From Caldilineaceae bacterium (lineage in GTDB: Bacteria; Chloroflexota; Anaerolineae; Caldilineales; Caldilineaceae), in the NCBI GenBank assembly GCA_026645575.1, contig JAPKMW010000035.1:28088-92087 (forward strand): DNA of 64,000 nucleotides, written 5' to 3'. The position numbers and the translations under genes are program-made. Each line of letters opens with the position of its first letter. Within the stretch, counting starts at the first letter, position 1. The notes beneath the pieces were generated by a model, which did no database searches, was not told the origin of the DNA, and was given only the letters and a program-made list of their open reading frames with translations. Positions 18,316 to 26,595 of this stretch are shown here, in pieces.

Positions 18316-18666
18316 ATGGCCCAAGGGTTATTTGGTCGTCTACAGCAGGAGTTAGAGGCGCGCGAACAGGCAACCGGTCTCACCATGTCCGATGTGCTGC
18401 AATTGCCGGCGGCAGAACGTCAGTTGGTCAACTGGCTGATCCGCACCGGTGATGTCAGCAAGGGCGCCGTCGCAACTTACCTGGGACAGGTGGAACAGGC
18501 GCAAAGTTTGTTAGCCGACCTCGTGGCCAAAGGCTTTCTCCGTGAGTATGAAAGTGGCGGTGAGTTGCACTATCAGGTGCGGCTGGCGCCGCGCCGCCAA
18601 CGGGAGCTGCCGGATAATATTTGGCAAGCTTTGACCAGTAAGCTTGGCAAGAACACAGGGGCCTAA
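18316..18666 (+). CDS. Small winged-helix-like protein
   Basis: The 116-residue product resembles a MarR/ArsR-sized winged helix: AERQLVNWLIRTGDVSKGAVATYLG is helix-turn-helix-like, followed by a recognition helix region, LVAKGFLREY, and a wing ending in YQVRLAPRRQRELP. I cannot assign a named family. It starts six bases after the PrsW gene and ends two bases before the next start, which strongly suggests an operon. It could be a regulator or adaptor acting with the protease. Confidence 0.7.
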   Translation: MAQGLFGRLQQELEAREQATGLTMSDVLQLPAAERQLVNWLIRTGDVSKGAVATYLGQVEQAQSLLADLVAKGFLREYESGGELHYQVRLAPRRQRELPDNIWQALTSKLGKNTGA

Positions 18667-18668
18667 CC

Positions 18669-18884
18669 ATGCAATGCTTTCACTGTGACCAACCGGCGCG
18701 CGGCGTCTGCCGCTTTTGTGGCCGCGCCCTCTGCAAAGAACACATGCAAAACCGGATGCCCTACATCATCACCATCTACGTTGGTGAACAGAACACGCCC
18801 AAAGCCATCGTCGTCGGCGACGCCCTCTGGTGTAATGTCTGTAAACCCCAACCCGAACCGATTGAAATGCCGGAGCTTTATTAG
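18669..18884 (+). CDS. Small zinc-ribbon/B-box-like protein
   Basis: The 71-residue product has C3-C6, C14-C17, C22-H25 and C55-C58, enough for two zinc sites, with a B-box-like order (CxxC...CxxC...CxxxH...CxxC). Between them is a short hydrophobic beta region (YIITIYVG). No enzyme signature is present. Its start lies two bases after the stop of the winged-helix gene. A protein-protein adaptor in the PrsW operon is the likely role, by inference. Confidence 0.75.
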   Translation: MQCFHCDQPARGVCRFCGRALCKEHMQNRMPYIITIYVGEQNTPKAIVVGDALWCNVCKPQPEPIEMPELY

Positions 18885-18976
18885 TGTAAGCTAGTGGCCC
18901 AGTGAGACAGTCGGTCAGTAAACTACTAAGCGGTCAGTAACTTATGCGTTTCGATGAGAGAGGTAGAACAGCGGGA

Positions 18977-20566
18977 TTAGGCGGTTACTGCTGGTTTTGT
19001 CGCACGGATATAAATTAATCGGCGGTCAAAGACCAACTTCCCACTATGGCGGCGCACCTTGAGCCCAGCTGCGTCGGTTTCGAGACCGGCTTCCATCATC
19101 TCGCGCACAACGCTGCGGGTGGCAGGGTTGGACTGGAGATCGGTCAGCCACTCTTCCAGATCTTGTTCATAGACAGCCACGGTTTCAGCTTCAATCGTTA
19201 AACGGGCATTTGTCACCAGTTTGCGATACTGTTCGGCGCTCAAGGCGGCGACATGGCTGGGGTTGCGGCGCGCTTCAATCGTGTTTTGGGTGGCCCGCTT
19301 GACCGGATCATCGGCGCCAAGCAGTTCGGCCAGAATGAGGATGCCCCCGGGCTTGAGCAGCCGCACAAACTCTTGGATAAGCTGCTCCGGCTTATGGCTA
19401 TGATTCAGCACCAGCCGGCAGACAATAGCGTCAAAACTTTCGCCGCGGAAGGGCATCTGTTGTGCCGCCGCCAGGCGGAAGTTGACCCGATTAGCCGCCG
19501 GGGAAGCGCTGCTGAGACGCAAATACTCGGCCATTTCCAACATGGCCGGGCTAATATCCACCCCCACCACTTCGCTTGCCCCTTCTTCGGCCAGTAGCAA
19601 GGCGAGGCGTCCCGTGCCGGTACCCACGTCCAGAGTGCGCAGATTTTTAGGTAAGTTGGCAAATTTCAACAGGTGACGGATGCGCTGTTCGCGCGTCTGG
19701 TCATAGAGATCGACATCCGCTGTCAACACCCGATTATAGACATTCAACACCTGAACCAAATCTTCATCCTTGGCGCTGGCGACGGTGACATCGGTCGGCT
19801 GCGGGGTCGCCGGCGGTTGGGCCAGCGTTGGCGCCGGATTGTGTTCCAGGCGGTTGGTATAAACTATACACCATTCACCACCATGCCAATTTACTTCTGA
19901 GATGCTTGTGTGATTGATCGAAAAAGCGATATGGCCGGCCTGGCAAAAGTGCAGCAACAGGGTGGAAATGGCGTTGCCGTCCAACACCAGGGCGACGCTC
20001 TTGCCCCAATGTTCATGGGTGAGCTTTTGTACGGTATCGATCAAGCTTTGCCGAAAGGGTTCGTATTGGGCTGGGTCGGGAAATTGTTCCTGATAGTGAA
20101 GGGGAGAGAAGAGGTAATGTTGTTCATTGGTGGCTTTGGTGGCGCCGGCGCCAACGCGCGCATGATAGGGCAGATCGCGGCTCACGACCACTGGCTTCCC
20201 CAACACCTGGCCCAATCGCTGTGCCGTCAAACGGCTACGCAATTGGGGCGCGCTGACTAAGATATCGACCTTCTCATGGGTTGCCATCCAGGTCGCCAAC
20301 AGGTTGGTCTGTTCCCAACCGTGGGCCGTTAAGCCGCTATCCTCCGTGCTTAATTCTGAATAACGGCTCTGCAAACCTTCGGCTTGACAGATCAAGAGCA
20401 GGCGGATCTCTGGCGTCTTGCCATTCGCAGGTAACGGATGCGGCGATGGGGCAATGAACAATGGATTGGTTGCGCTCACAGTTGACTGATCACTCTCGTG
20501 GGTATTGACGACTCTTCCTCCACAGACAGGGCGTAGATAGCAAGCAGCAGATGGTGTCGTTCCCAT
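18977..20566 (-). CDS. Degenerate histidine-phosphatase domain fused to class I SAM methyltransferase
   Basis: Residues about 54-240 follow the phosphoglycerate mutase/histidine phosphatase pattern (LTAHGWEQTNLLATWM at 79-94, SAPQLRSRLTAQRLG at 105-119, INHTSISEVNWHG near 217-229). The catalytic RHG is CQA (60-62) and the second catalytic His motif, normally SHG, is LDG (195-197), so activity is unlikely. Residues about 270-470 are a methyltransferase: TLDVGTGTGR (311-320), VVGVDIS, and LKPGGILILAELLG. A coiled or linker segment joins them. The methyltransferase substrate is unknown; the dead phosphatase may bind a phosphorylated ligand. Frame and stop are clear. The ATG start is uncertain because the first 50 residues are not conserved-looking. 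Confidence 0.85.
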   Translation of the reverse strand: MGTTPSAACYLRPVCGGRVVNTHESDQSTVSATNPLFIAPSPHPLPANGKTPEIRLLLICQAEGLQSRYSELSTEDSGLTAHGWEQTNLLATWMATHEKVDILVSAPQLRSRLTAQRLGQVLGKPVVVSRDLPYHARVGAGATKATNEQHYLFSPLHYQEQFPDPAQYEPFRQSLIDTVQKLTHEHWGKSVALVLDGNAISTLLLHFCQAGHIAFSINHTSISEVNWHGGEWCIVYTNRLEHNPAPTLAQPPATPQPTDVTVASAKDEDLVQVLNVYNRVLTADVDLYDQTREQRIRHLLKFANLPKNLRTLDVGTGTGRLALLLAEEGASEVVGVDISPAMLEMAEYLRLSSASPAANRVNFRLAAAQQMPFRGESFDAIVCRLVLNHSHKPEQLIQEFVRLLKPGGILILAELLGADDPVKRATQNTIEARRNPSHVAALSAEQYRKLVTNARLTIEAETVAVYEQDLEEWLTDLQSNPATRSVVREMMEAGLETDAAGLKVRRHSGKLVFDRRLIYIRATKPAVTA

Positions 20567-20703
20567 TCGTTCTCATTGATCAACAGGCATTGTGTAGGAT
20601 AGCATTGCCACCGTTGATCATACGCCCCAATTGAAGGTGATGATACCAAATTGCTTACCCATTACCAAATTGTTATTTGCGCAATTTTAAGATCGATTGC
20701 ACA

Positions 20704-20777
20704 ACTTGTGTGCGTTGCACGCTTTAGCGAATGGTATGGCATAGCGAAAATCTGTAACCCGTGCAACGCACGCAAGT
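20704..20777. repeat. Inverted repeat upstream of the EF-G-like promoter
   Basis: Two 18-base arms (acttgtgtgcgttgcacg and its near-complement) are separated by 38 bases, with a single mismatch. The element lies about 30 bases upstream of the -35 box. It could terminate the minus-strand side or bind a regulator. Confidence 0.7.
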
Positions 20778-20807
20778 TCGACAGATCGCCTATGCGATTT
20801 ACGCGCA

Positions 20808-20836
20808 TTGACACGGATGCGCTTTTTCTGTACAAT
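20808..20836 (+). promoter_or_regulatory. Consensus sigma-70 promoter for the EF-G-like gene
   Basis: TTGACA (20808-20813), a spacer of exactly 17 bases, and TACAAT (20831-20836) form a near-perfect housekeeping promoter facing the EF-G-like gene. The predicted start near 20843 gives a leader of about 300 bases. Confidence 0.75.
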
Positions 20837-21146
20837 CATTGGTAGCTATCGCAGGGACCGCAACCAGAACACTTTGCCACTGTTGCTGGCTCCACACGGT
20901 CTATCTGCTATTGCTTTGTGCTGACCTGCACAGCCCGTGCTACTTTTCAACGCTGTTCAGGTCGCCACAACAACTCTAGACCCTGGCTCGACCATAGTGG
21001 CGGGGCAATCCCGCACGATGACCAGACCAAGCAAGTAAACAGAGAGTTAAGTGAATTACCTGGCAAAATGTCATTGACCGGCCCGTTCCCGCAACCCGCT
21101 GGCGAGCTAAAAACTTAATACCCGCACTGTTTGTGAAGGAGGACGC

Positions 21147-23213
21147 ATGGCGAAGTTTCGCACCGATCAGATACGCAATGTTGCCATTCTTGGACACGGT
21201 GGTTCCGGCAAGACTTCTTTGACCGAAGCCTTGTTACTGAAGATGGGAATCACTTCGCGCATGGGTCGTGTCGAAGATGGCTCAACCGTTTCCGATTGGG
21301 ACCCAGAAGAACAACGCCGGGGGATTTCAATCAACCAGTCCATTATCCCAATCGAGGTCGATGGGCTAAAGATTAACTTGATTGATGTGCCCGGTTATCA
21401 GGATTTTGTCGGCGAAGTACTCAGCGCGCTGCATGTGGCTGAAGCGGCGTTGTTGGTGCTGGATGCTGTGGCCGGCGTTGAGGTCGGCACTGAGTTGGCG
21501 TGGGAGTATCTCAACGAACGCAAAAAGCCGCGTATCATCTTTGTCAACAAGATGGATCGCGAAAATGCCAACTTCCAGCGCACGGTTGAGGATCTGCGCC
21601 AGACTTTCGCTGACGTGCGTTTTATCCCCATGCAACTCCCCATTGGCTCCGCCGAAAATTTTCAAGGCGTTATCAGTTTTGTCACCATGAAAGCCTATCT
21701 GGGTAAGGAGGGTAAAGAAGCGCCCATCCCGGAGTCGATGCGCGATGAGGTGGAAGCGGTGCGGCTGGCAATGGTGGAAGCCGCCGCGGAAGCGGATGAC
21801 GAATTAATTATGAAGTATTTGGATGGCGAGGAGTTGACCCCGGAAGAGGTGCGCGCCGGTCTGCGCAAGGGCGTCCTCGAAGGCAAGATTGCCCCCATCT
21901 ATTGCGGCGCCGCCACCAAAGCGATCGGTATGGATCGCCTGTTGCAAGCGCTGGGGCGCTATGTACCGATCCCCAGCGCCCATCCCATCACTGCCACCAA
22001 GGGGGACGATGCGATCGAATTAGCCAGCGACCCCGATGGTGCGCCGGTCGCCGTTGTCTTCAAGACCATTATTGACCGCTTTGTCGGGCGTATGAACTAT
22101 ATTCGGGTCTACTCCGGCACGGTGACGAAAGATAGTCAACTGATCAATACGCGTACCGGGCAGAGTTTGCGCATTGCCAACCTCAATAGCGCGCGCGGCA
22201 AAGAGTTGCAAGGCGTCAGCGAGCTGGTTGCTGGTGATATTGGCATCATCACCAAGCTCGAACATGTATTGACGGGCGACACGCTTTCCAATGATGCGAC
22301 GATTCGGGTGACGCCACCGGTTTACCCGCAAGCGCTCTTCTCTGTCGCCATTGCACCCGCCACGCAAGCCGACAGCGCCAAATTAGGCACATCGCTCCAC
22401 GCTTTGACCGAAGAAGATCCTACGCTGAAGATCGAAAATGTCACCGCCACCAAACAGACATTGCTCCAGGGCATGGGAGACACCCACGTCGATGTCGCAA
22501 TCCGTCGGTTGGAGACCAAGTTTGGCGTCAAGGTCGAAACCCATGATCCCAAAGTGCCTTATATGGAGACGGTGAGCGCCACGGCTTCGGCCCAATATCG
22601 CCACAAGAAGCAGACAGGCGGCGCCGGTCAATTTGCCGAAGTTCATATGCGCGTCGAACCCTTCCAAGGCGGCGACTTTGAGTACAAGAGCGAGGTCTTT
22701 GGCGGCGCCATTAGCGGCGTCTACCTGCCTTCAATTGAAAAGGGGGTGCGCCAGGTCATGTCCACCGGCGTGTTGGCCGGCTTTCCGGTCACTGGCATCC
22801 GGGCCGTGGTCTTTGACGGCAAGGAACACCCGGTTGACTCCAAGGATATTGCCTTCCAGACGGCTGGTCGCGAAGTCTTCAAACTGGCCGTCCAACAAGC
22901 TAAACCTGTCCTACTGGAGCCAATCTACCGGGTCGATGTCACCGTTCCTGAGGAATATATGGGCGATGTTATGGGTGATTTCAACACTCGCCGTGGCCGC
23001 GTCCAGGGGATGGAACAGAAGGGTAATCGCACCATCATTCATGCCATCGTCCCCCTGGCCGAGATCCTGCGCTACAGCACCGATCTCCGCTCTATGACCC
23101 AAGGCCGTGGCTTCTACGCCATTGAATTCGACCACTACGACCCCGTGCCAGGCAACCTGGCCGCCGATGTGATCGCCCAGTTCAAACAGGAAGAGCAGGA
23201 GCATCATCACTAA
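21147..23213 (+). CDS. Elongation factor G-like translational GTPase (EF-G2 type)
   Basis: The 688-residue product has the EF-G layout: GHGGSGKT (16-23), RGIS switch I (58-61), DVPGYQD (80-86), NKMD (134-137), then domains II-V ending near GRGFYAIEFDHYDPVPGNL. The G3 motif has Tyr where canonical EF-G has the catalytic His (DTPGH), as in the EF-G-like group of Thermus, Actinobacteria and Chloroflexota, so it is a paralogue and not the main fusA product. No ribosomal protein genes are adjacent. The ATG has GAAGGAGG four bases upstream. Its role may be a special ribosome state, but the group is not well understood. Confidence 0.93.
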   Translation: MAKFRTDQIRNVAILGHGGSGKTSLTEALLLKMGITSRMGRVEDGSTVSDWDPEEQRRGISINQSIIPIEVDGLKINLIDVPGYQDFVGEVLSALHVAEAALLVLDAVAGVEVGTELAWEYLNERKKPRIIFVNKMDRENANFQRTVEDLRQTFADVRFIPMQLPIGSAENFQGVISFVTMKAYLGKEGKEAPIPESMRDEVEAVRLAMVEAAAEADDELIMKYLDGEELTPEEVRAGLRKGVLEGKIAPIYCGAATKAIGMDRLLQALGRYVPIPSAHPITATKGDDAIELASDPDGAPVAVVFKTIIDRFVGRMNYIRVYSGTVTKDSQLINTRTGQSLRIANLNSARGKELQGVSELVAGDIGIITKLEHVLTGDTLSNDATIRVTPPVYPQALFSVAIAPATQADSAKLGTSLHALTEEDPTLKIENVTATKQTLLQGMGDTHVDVAIRRLETKFGVKVETHDPKVPYMETVSATASAQYRHKKQTGGAGQFAEVHMRVEPFQGGDFEYKSEVFGGAISGVYLPSIEKGVRQVMSTGVLAGFPVTGIRAVVFDGKEHPVDSKDIAFQTAGREVFKLAVQQAKPVLLEPIYRVDVTVPEEYMGDVMGDFNTRRGRVQGMEQKGNRTIIHAIVPLAEILRYSTDLRSMTQGRGFYAIEFDHYDPVPGNLAADVIAQFKQEEQEHHH

Positions 23214-23214
23214 T

Positions 23215-23266
23215 AAGTTAATGGAGAATGGATAACAATTAATGATTATCCATTCTCCATTAACTT
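23215..23266. terminator. Perfect 21-bp inverted repeat, bidirectional terminator
   Basis: Arms 23215-23235 and 23246-23266 are perfectly complementary, with a 10-base loop. The element fills the gap between the convergent EF-G-like and M48 genes and touches the M48 stop codon. The atggagaatggataa core recurs in variant form at 24137-24187 and 51774-51888. Confidence 0.8.
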
Positions 23267-24104
23267 ATTTCTCTAGATTGTCCGGCACGCCATTGGGGAA
23301 GAGTTCGGCAACGGCCTCTTCGATGCGGGCAATGCGGTTTTCCGGGTTGGGGTGGGTGCTGAAAAATTCCGGCTGTTCAGCGCCGTCGCGCGCCGAGGCT
23401 AAAATTTTCATGACGTCGATCATGGCGCGCGGGTCATAGCCGGCTTCGCTCATAAAGCGCACCCCTAGCCGATCTGATTGCAACTCATCGTCACGCCCAT
23501 ACTTCATATTCACCATGTTCCCGATCATGGCGGCCATTTGCGCCGTGCGGGCGTCACCGGAAGCGACCACCACCGCGCCGGTCAATCCTTCCGTCAACTC
23601 CTGTTTGGCAATGCGTTGGGCGCCATGCCGGGCGACCACGTGGCCGATTTCATGGCCTAACACGCCGGCCAACTGCCCTTCCGTTGTCATCTGCTGATAG
23701 AGCGCGGCGGTAATAAAAATTTGCCCGCCGGGCAGCGCAAAGGCGTTGAGCGTCTCCGGGTCGCGTAAGAGATGAAAGTCAAATTGCCATTCCGTCTCTT
23801 TGGCCGCGCTGTTTTGCACAATGCGATGGCCCACTTCATCAATATAAGCCTGTAATGCCGGATCGGGATACTCGCCGCCAAATTGTTGCATCATCTCTGG
23901 CAGCGCCTGCAAGCCCAGCGCGATTTCCTGGCGGGGAGTGATGCTGATATGCTGATTTTCACCGGTAACGGGGTTGAAGACGCTGGACGAAAAATAGGAA
24001 AAGAGGGCAATCGCCACCATCACCAGGGCGATCAACAGACGGCCACCGCCGCCGCTTCGGCCACCGGGGGCAGGACGGTAGTGCATTGGACGTCGCGAAA
24101 CCAT
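23265..24104 (-). CDS. M48 family zinc metalloprotease
   Basis: The 279-residue product has one N-terminal membrane anchor (residues about 22-40) and the zinc motif HEIGH at 151-155, with a downstream acidic ligand in DDELQSDRLGVRFM. Further family marks are LNAFALPGGQIFITAALY (119-136) and STHPNPENRIARI near the C-terminus. M48 proteases of this BepA/LoiP type degrade misfolded envelope proteins. The Gly/Arg-rich cytoplasmic tail (RPAPGGRSGGGGR) is unusual. The ATG has AGGAGG eight bases upstream. Confidence 0.92.
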   Translation of the reverse strand: MVSRRPMHYRPAPGGRSGGGGRLLIALVMVAIALFSYFSSSVFNPVTGENQHISITPRQEIALGLQALPEMMQQFGGEYPDPALQAYIDEVGHRIVQNSAAKETEWQFDFHLLRDPETLNAFALPGGQIFITAALYQQMTTEGQLAGVLGHEIGHVVARHGAQRIAKQELTEGLTGAVVVASGDARTAQMAAMIGNMVNMKYGRDDELQSDRLGVRFMSEAGYDPRAMIDVMKILASARDGAEQPEFFSTHPNPENRIARIEEAVAELFPNGVPDNLEK

Positions 24105-24136
24105 AACTAATTCCTCCTACACTGTATTAGGCGCAA

Positions 24137-24187
24137 CAATAATTAATGAAAAACAAGTAATGATTAATTATTATCCATTAATTATTG
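24137..24187. repeat. AT-rich inverted repeat between minus-strand genes
   Basis: Perfect 12-base arms caataattaatg (24137-24148) and cattaattattg (24176-24187). It lies just after the stop of the membrane-protein gene, upstream of the M48 gene, and belongs to the same word family as the 23215 element. Likely a terminator. Confidence 0.65.
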
Positions 24188-24188
24188 A

Positions 24189-24683
24189 TTAGGCTTCGGC
24201 TGGGACAAACGTTTCGACTTCAAGCGCTTCGTAGATGCCGCCGGCTAATGCCCCAAAGAGTAGATGCGCGGCAACAAAGACCCAACTGCGCATGGCAAAA
24301 AACCAGGGAAAGAAAAAGGTCAGCGTATAAAAGTTGATGCTGTAGAGCGCCAGCCCCAGTAGCGCGCCGGCGATGATGCCGGCAATGAGGCCACCGCGAT
24401 GGATAATATAGGCAATCAACAGTGAATAGGCGACAGCCAGGGCAAAGTGGGTAACAAGCGCAACCAGTAACGCCGCACCATCAAAGGTGGCCGGCGGCGC
24501 CAAAATGCCTTCACCCATAACGATTGAGGCGAAGAGGCGCACCATCACCCAGGCATTGCCGCCGATGACCAAGGGGGTGACAAAGAGATTCACTAGCAGA
24601 AAAATGGTGCCGGCGATCAAGCCGGCCCAGAAGGCAGCGCGCCAATCGACCAACTGACGCAGCCGTGGTGACGAGGTTGTCAT
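24189..24683 (-). CDS. Four-helix membrane protein of unknown function
   Basis: The 164-residue product has about four transmembrane helices (residues about 15-38, 65-92, 97-120, 128-152), with a Gly/Ala-rich third helix (GLIAGIIAGALLGLALYSINFYTL). I do not recognise a named family. The start ATG at 24683 has AAAGGAG upstream. A single-gene unit is likely, bounded by an inverted repeat downstream. Confidence 0.8.
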   Translation of the reverse strand: MTTSSPRLRQLVDWRAAFWAGLIAGTIFLLVNLFVTPLVIGGNAWVMVRLFASIVMGEGILAPPATFDGAALLVALVTHFALAVAYSLLIAYIIHRGGLIAGIIAGALLGLALYSINFYTLTFFFPWFFAMRSWVFVAAHLLFGALAGGIYEALEVETFVPAEA

Positions 24684-24785
24684 ATCAACAACTCCTTTAG
24701 AAGCAACGGAAGAGATAAAGAGATTGAGAGATTAAAGAGATTGTACTATGCCACCCCGCTAACACCCCCGGTGTGCATCTGGTTT

Positions 24786-24850
24786 GTCCCGTAGGGACAT
24801 CTGAGTTTAGGCAATTTTCTCCTCCCTAAACTCAGGTCTCCCTACGGGAC
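24786..24850. repeat. Long imperfect hairpin with a cgtaggga core
   Basis: The arms 24786-24811 and 24825-24850 (26 bases each) pair with three mismatches. The loop is ttctcct-like. The left-arm sequence recurs as a single half copy at 52892-52917. It lies downstream of the hydroxyacid dehydrogenase gene on the minus strand and may terminate it. Confidence 0.7.
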
Positions 24851-24909
24851 AGGTCAACCCTTAGGCACTCTGTTGATGGAACAGTAACCCGGTACGGCGA
24901 AGCTCATTG

Positions 24910-25875
24910 CTACGCTTTGGCGTTGACGCGTCCCGGCCAGATCTTGTTGACAATGGAGGGCGGGCGTTCGCCGTTGCAAATTTGGATCACCTGATCAGCG
25001 ACACCGTGCATCATGGCGTAGATGCCGCGATCCGTACTGGACGCAATGTGAGGCGTGACCACCACATTCTTCATCTTCAGCAGCGGGTTGTCCGGCATAG
25101 GCGGCTCTGGGTCAAAAACATCCAGACCGGCGGCGGCAAAATGGCCTTCCTGCAAGAGGCGAATGAGCGCCGCTTCGTCGATCACCGGGCCGCGGCTGGC
25201 ATTGATCAGGTAGGAGCCACGCGGCATCAGGCGCATCTCCCGCTCCCCGACGTAATGGCGCGTCTCCGGCATCAACGGCACATGCACCGTCAAAAAGTCG
25301 GATTGGCGCAGCAAGCCATCCCGATCATCGGTCAAGCGCACCCGTTCCGGCGTTGGCTGGTCGAGCTTGATGTAGGGATCGTAGACGGTCACATTCATGC
25401 GCAAACCCAGGGCGCAAATCTCGGCCACGCGGCGGCCAATGCGCCCATAGCCCAACACGCCCAGGTTGCGGTCGAGCAACTCGGTGCCGGTCATGTCGCT
25501 GCGTTGAATCGACGTATCGCCACGCAGGGACATATCGCCCACCATTACCCGCTTGGCGACGGCCATCAAGAGTGCAACGGCATGTTCGGCGGTAGATTCG
25601 GTCGGCGCATCAGGGGTATGCACCACCAGGATATTGCGCGCTGTGGCGGCATCCAAATCAACATTATCCACGCCAATGCCCGGTTTGGCAATCACCTTCA
25701 GGTTGGGGCCGGCCTTGTCCATAAAGGCGGCGTCAAACTTACCGCCGCCGGCGATCACAATATCGGCGCCGATGGCCTGTTCCAACGTTGGGTCGATCAC
25801 CACGTCGGCCACCTCACGGATACGGTCCGTGGCGCCCATGCGCAACTCAAACTGCATGACCACTTTCAGTTTCAT
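24910..25875 (-). CDS. D-2-hydroxyacid dehydrogenase (phosphoglycerate dehydrogenase-like)
   Basis: The 321-residue product has the D-isomer-specific dehydrogenase layout: a nucleotide-binding motif GVLGYGRIGRRVAEI (GxGxxG), then NASRGPVID (catalytic Arg), DPEPP (Glu) and TPHIASST (His). The lid reads PGIGVDNVDLDAA. It lacks the C-terminal ACT/ASB domains of SerA, so it oxidises or reduces a short 2-hydroxy/2-keto acid pair with NAD(P). It has no operon partner on this strand. A second divergent family member lies at 26592-27593. Confidence 0.9.
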   Translation of the reverse strand: MKLKVVMQFELRMGATDRIREVADVVIDPTLEQAIGADIVIAGGGKFDAAFMDKAGPNLKVIAKPGIGVDNVDLDAATARNILVVHTPDAPTESTAEHAVALLMAVAKRVMVGDMSLRGDTSIQRSDMTGTELLDRNLGVLGYGRIGRRVAEICALGLRMNVTVYDPYIKLDQPTPERVRLTDDRDGLLRQSDFLTVHVPLMPETRHYVGEREMRLMPRGSYLINASRGPVIDEAALIRLLQEGHFAAAGLDVFDPEPPMPDNPLLKMKNVVVTPHIASSTDRGIYAMMHGVADQVIQICNGERPPSIVNKIWPGRVNAKA

Positions 25876-26220
25876 CTGTTCTGATCTTTCTAACTAATAT
25901 AGCATTTTTGGGTGAATTGCAAAAATCATGTAACCGCTAAGCACCTAGCCGGTTCATGACTGGCGGGCAGGGCGGCGCAGGCTTAGTCGTTACAAGACTG
26001 TGGTGGGATACACTATATTGTTACCCATTCAGCCATAGATGTCAAAGCGTTTTGAACGGTTCGCAGAATAGTGTATACCTGTAGTATACTTAGACTCCAA
26101 CTTGGTAAACTGCTCTGTGCGAGTCACGGACTCGCACAAGTCTTAGGCGAGTCACGGACTCGCACAGAGCGAGCAGGGCTATATCACGCTTGTATGCGAC
26201 AAAGATTCAAACGCAAAACT
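25876..26220. other. Intergenic region upstream of the TfoX-like gene
   Basis: The region between divergent genes holds a possible plus-strand promoter (TTGAAC at 26052-26057, 16 bases, TATACC at 26074-26079) and a double palindromic element at 26111-26175. An open frame from 26071 reads through the element, but this is not a reason to extend the gene. Confidence 0.5.
26111..26175. repeat. Double gcgagtcacggactcgc palindrome
   Basis: Two direct copies of a 17-base near-palindrome (gcgagtc, then a 3-base core, then gactcgc) lie inside a larger hairpin of gctctg/cagagc. The core gtcacggac recurs in the 30-base hairpin at 27599-27663. Confidence 0.75.
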
Positions 26221-26595
26221 ATGACAACGGATCGCGATTTTATCAACTATCTGCTGGAACTGCTGGCGCCGCTTGATGGCGTGAGCGCCAAACGTATGTT
26301 TGGCGGCTATGGTCTCTTTCGGGATGGGCTGATGTTTGGTCTGGTGGCCGATGATACGCTCTACTTCAAAGTGGACGAGCAAAGCGTGGCGCGCTTTACC
26401 GAACGAGCGCTAGAATCCTTTACTTACAGCAAAGCCGGCCAGCCCATGCAGATGTCCTACTACCGCGCCCCCGAAGAGACGATGGATAGCAGTGACGAGA
26501 TGTGCGACTGGGCCAGGCTAGCCTCTGCCGCCGCCCGGCGCGCAGCGACGCGCCCCCCAAAAAATAAACGCCAACCGAAACGGAGCAGTGGATGA
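26221..26595 (+). CDS. TfoX N-terminal domain protein
   Basis: From ATG 26221 the product has 124 residues: LLAPLDGVSAKRMFGGYGLFRDGLMFGLVADDTLYFKVDE is the classic TfoX/Sxy N-terminal domain. In gamma-proteobacteria TfoX controls competence; elsewhere the domain's role is unknown. I preferred 26221 to upstream in-frame starts because those lie in the repeat element at 26111-26175; no ribosome binding site decides it. The tail is rich in Arg, Lys and Pro. Its stop overlaps the next gene's start (ATGA), so the two are translationally coupled. Confidence 0.82.
   Translation: MTTDRDFINYLLELLAPLDGVSAKRMFGGYGLFRDGLMFGLVADDTLYFKVDEQSVARFTERALESFTYSKAGQPMQMSYYRAPEETMDSSDEMCDWARLASAAARRAATRPPKNKRQPKRSSG

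Larger units (their letters stand above)
20567..21146. other. Long upstream region and leader of the EF-G-like gene
   Basis: This gap of 580 bases holds an imperfect palindrome (arms 20704-20721 and 20760-20777, one mismatch) and a near-consensus promoter at 20808-20836. About 300 bases of transcribed leader then precede the gene at 21147. The small open frame at 20651-20845 overlaps the palindrome and promoter and is not supported. Confidence 0.6.

Noticed and set aside
20651..20845. 64-codon open frame upstream of the EF-G-like gene
   Set aside because: It overlaps the palindrome and the promoter boxes and has no ribosome binding site.
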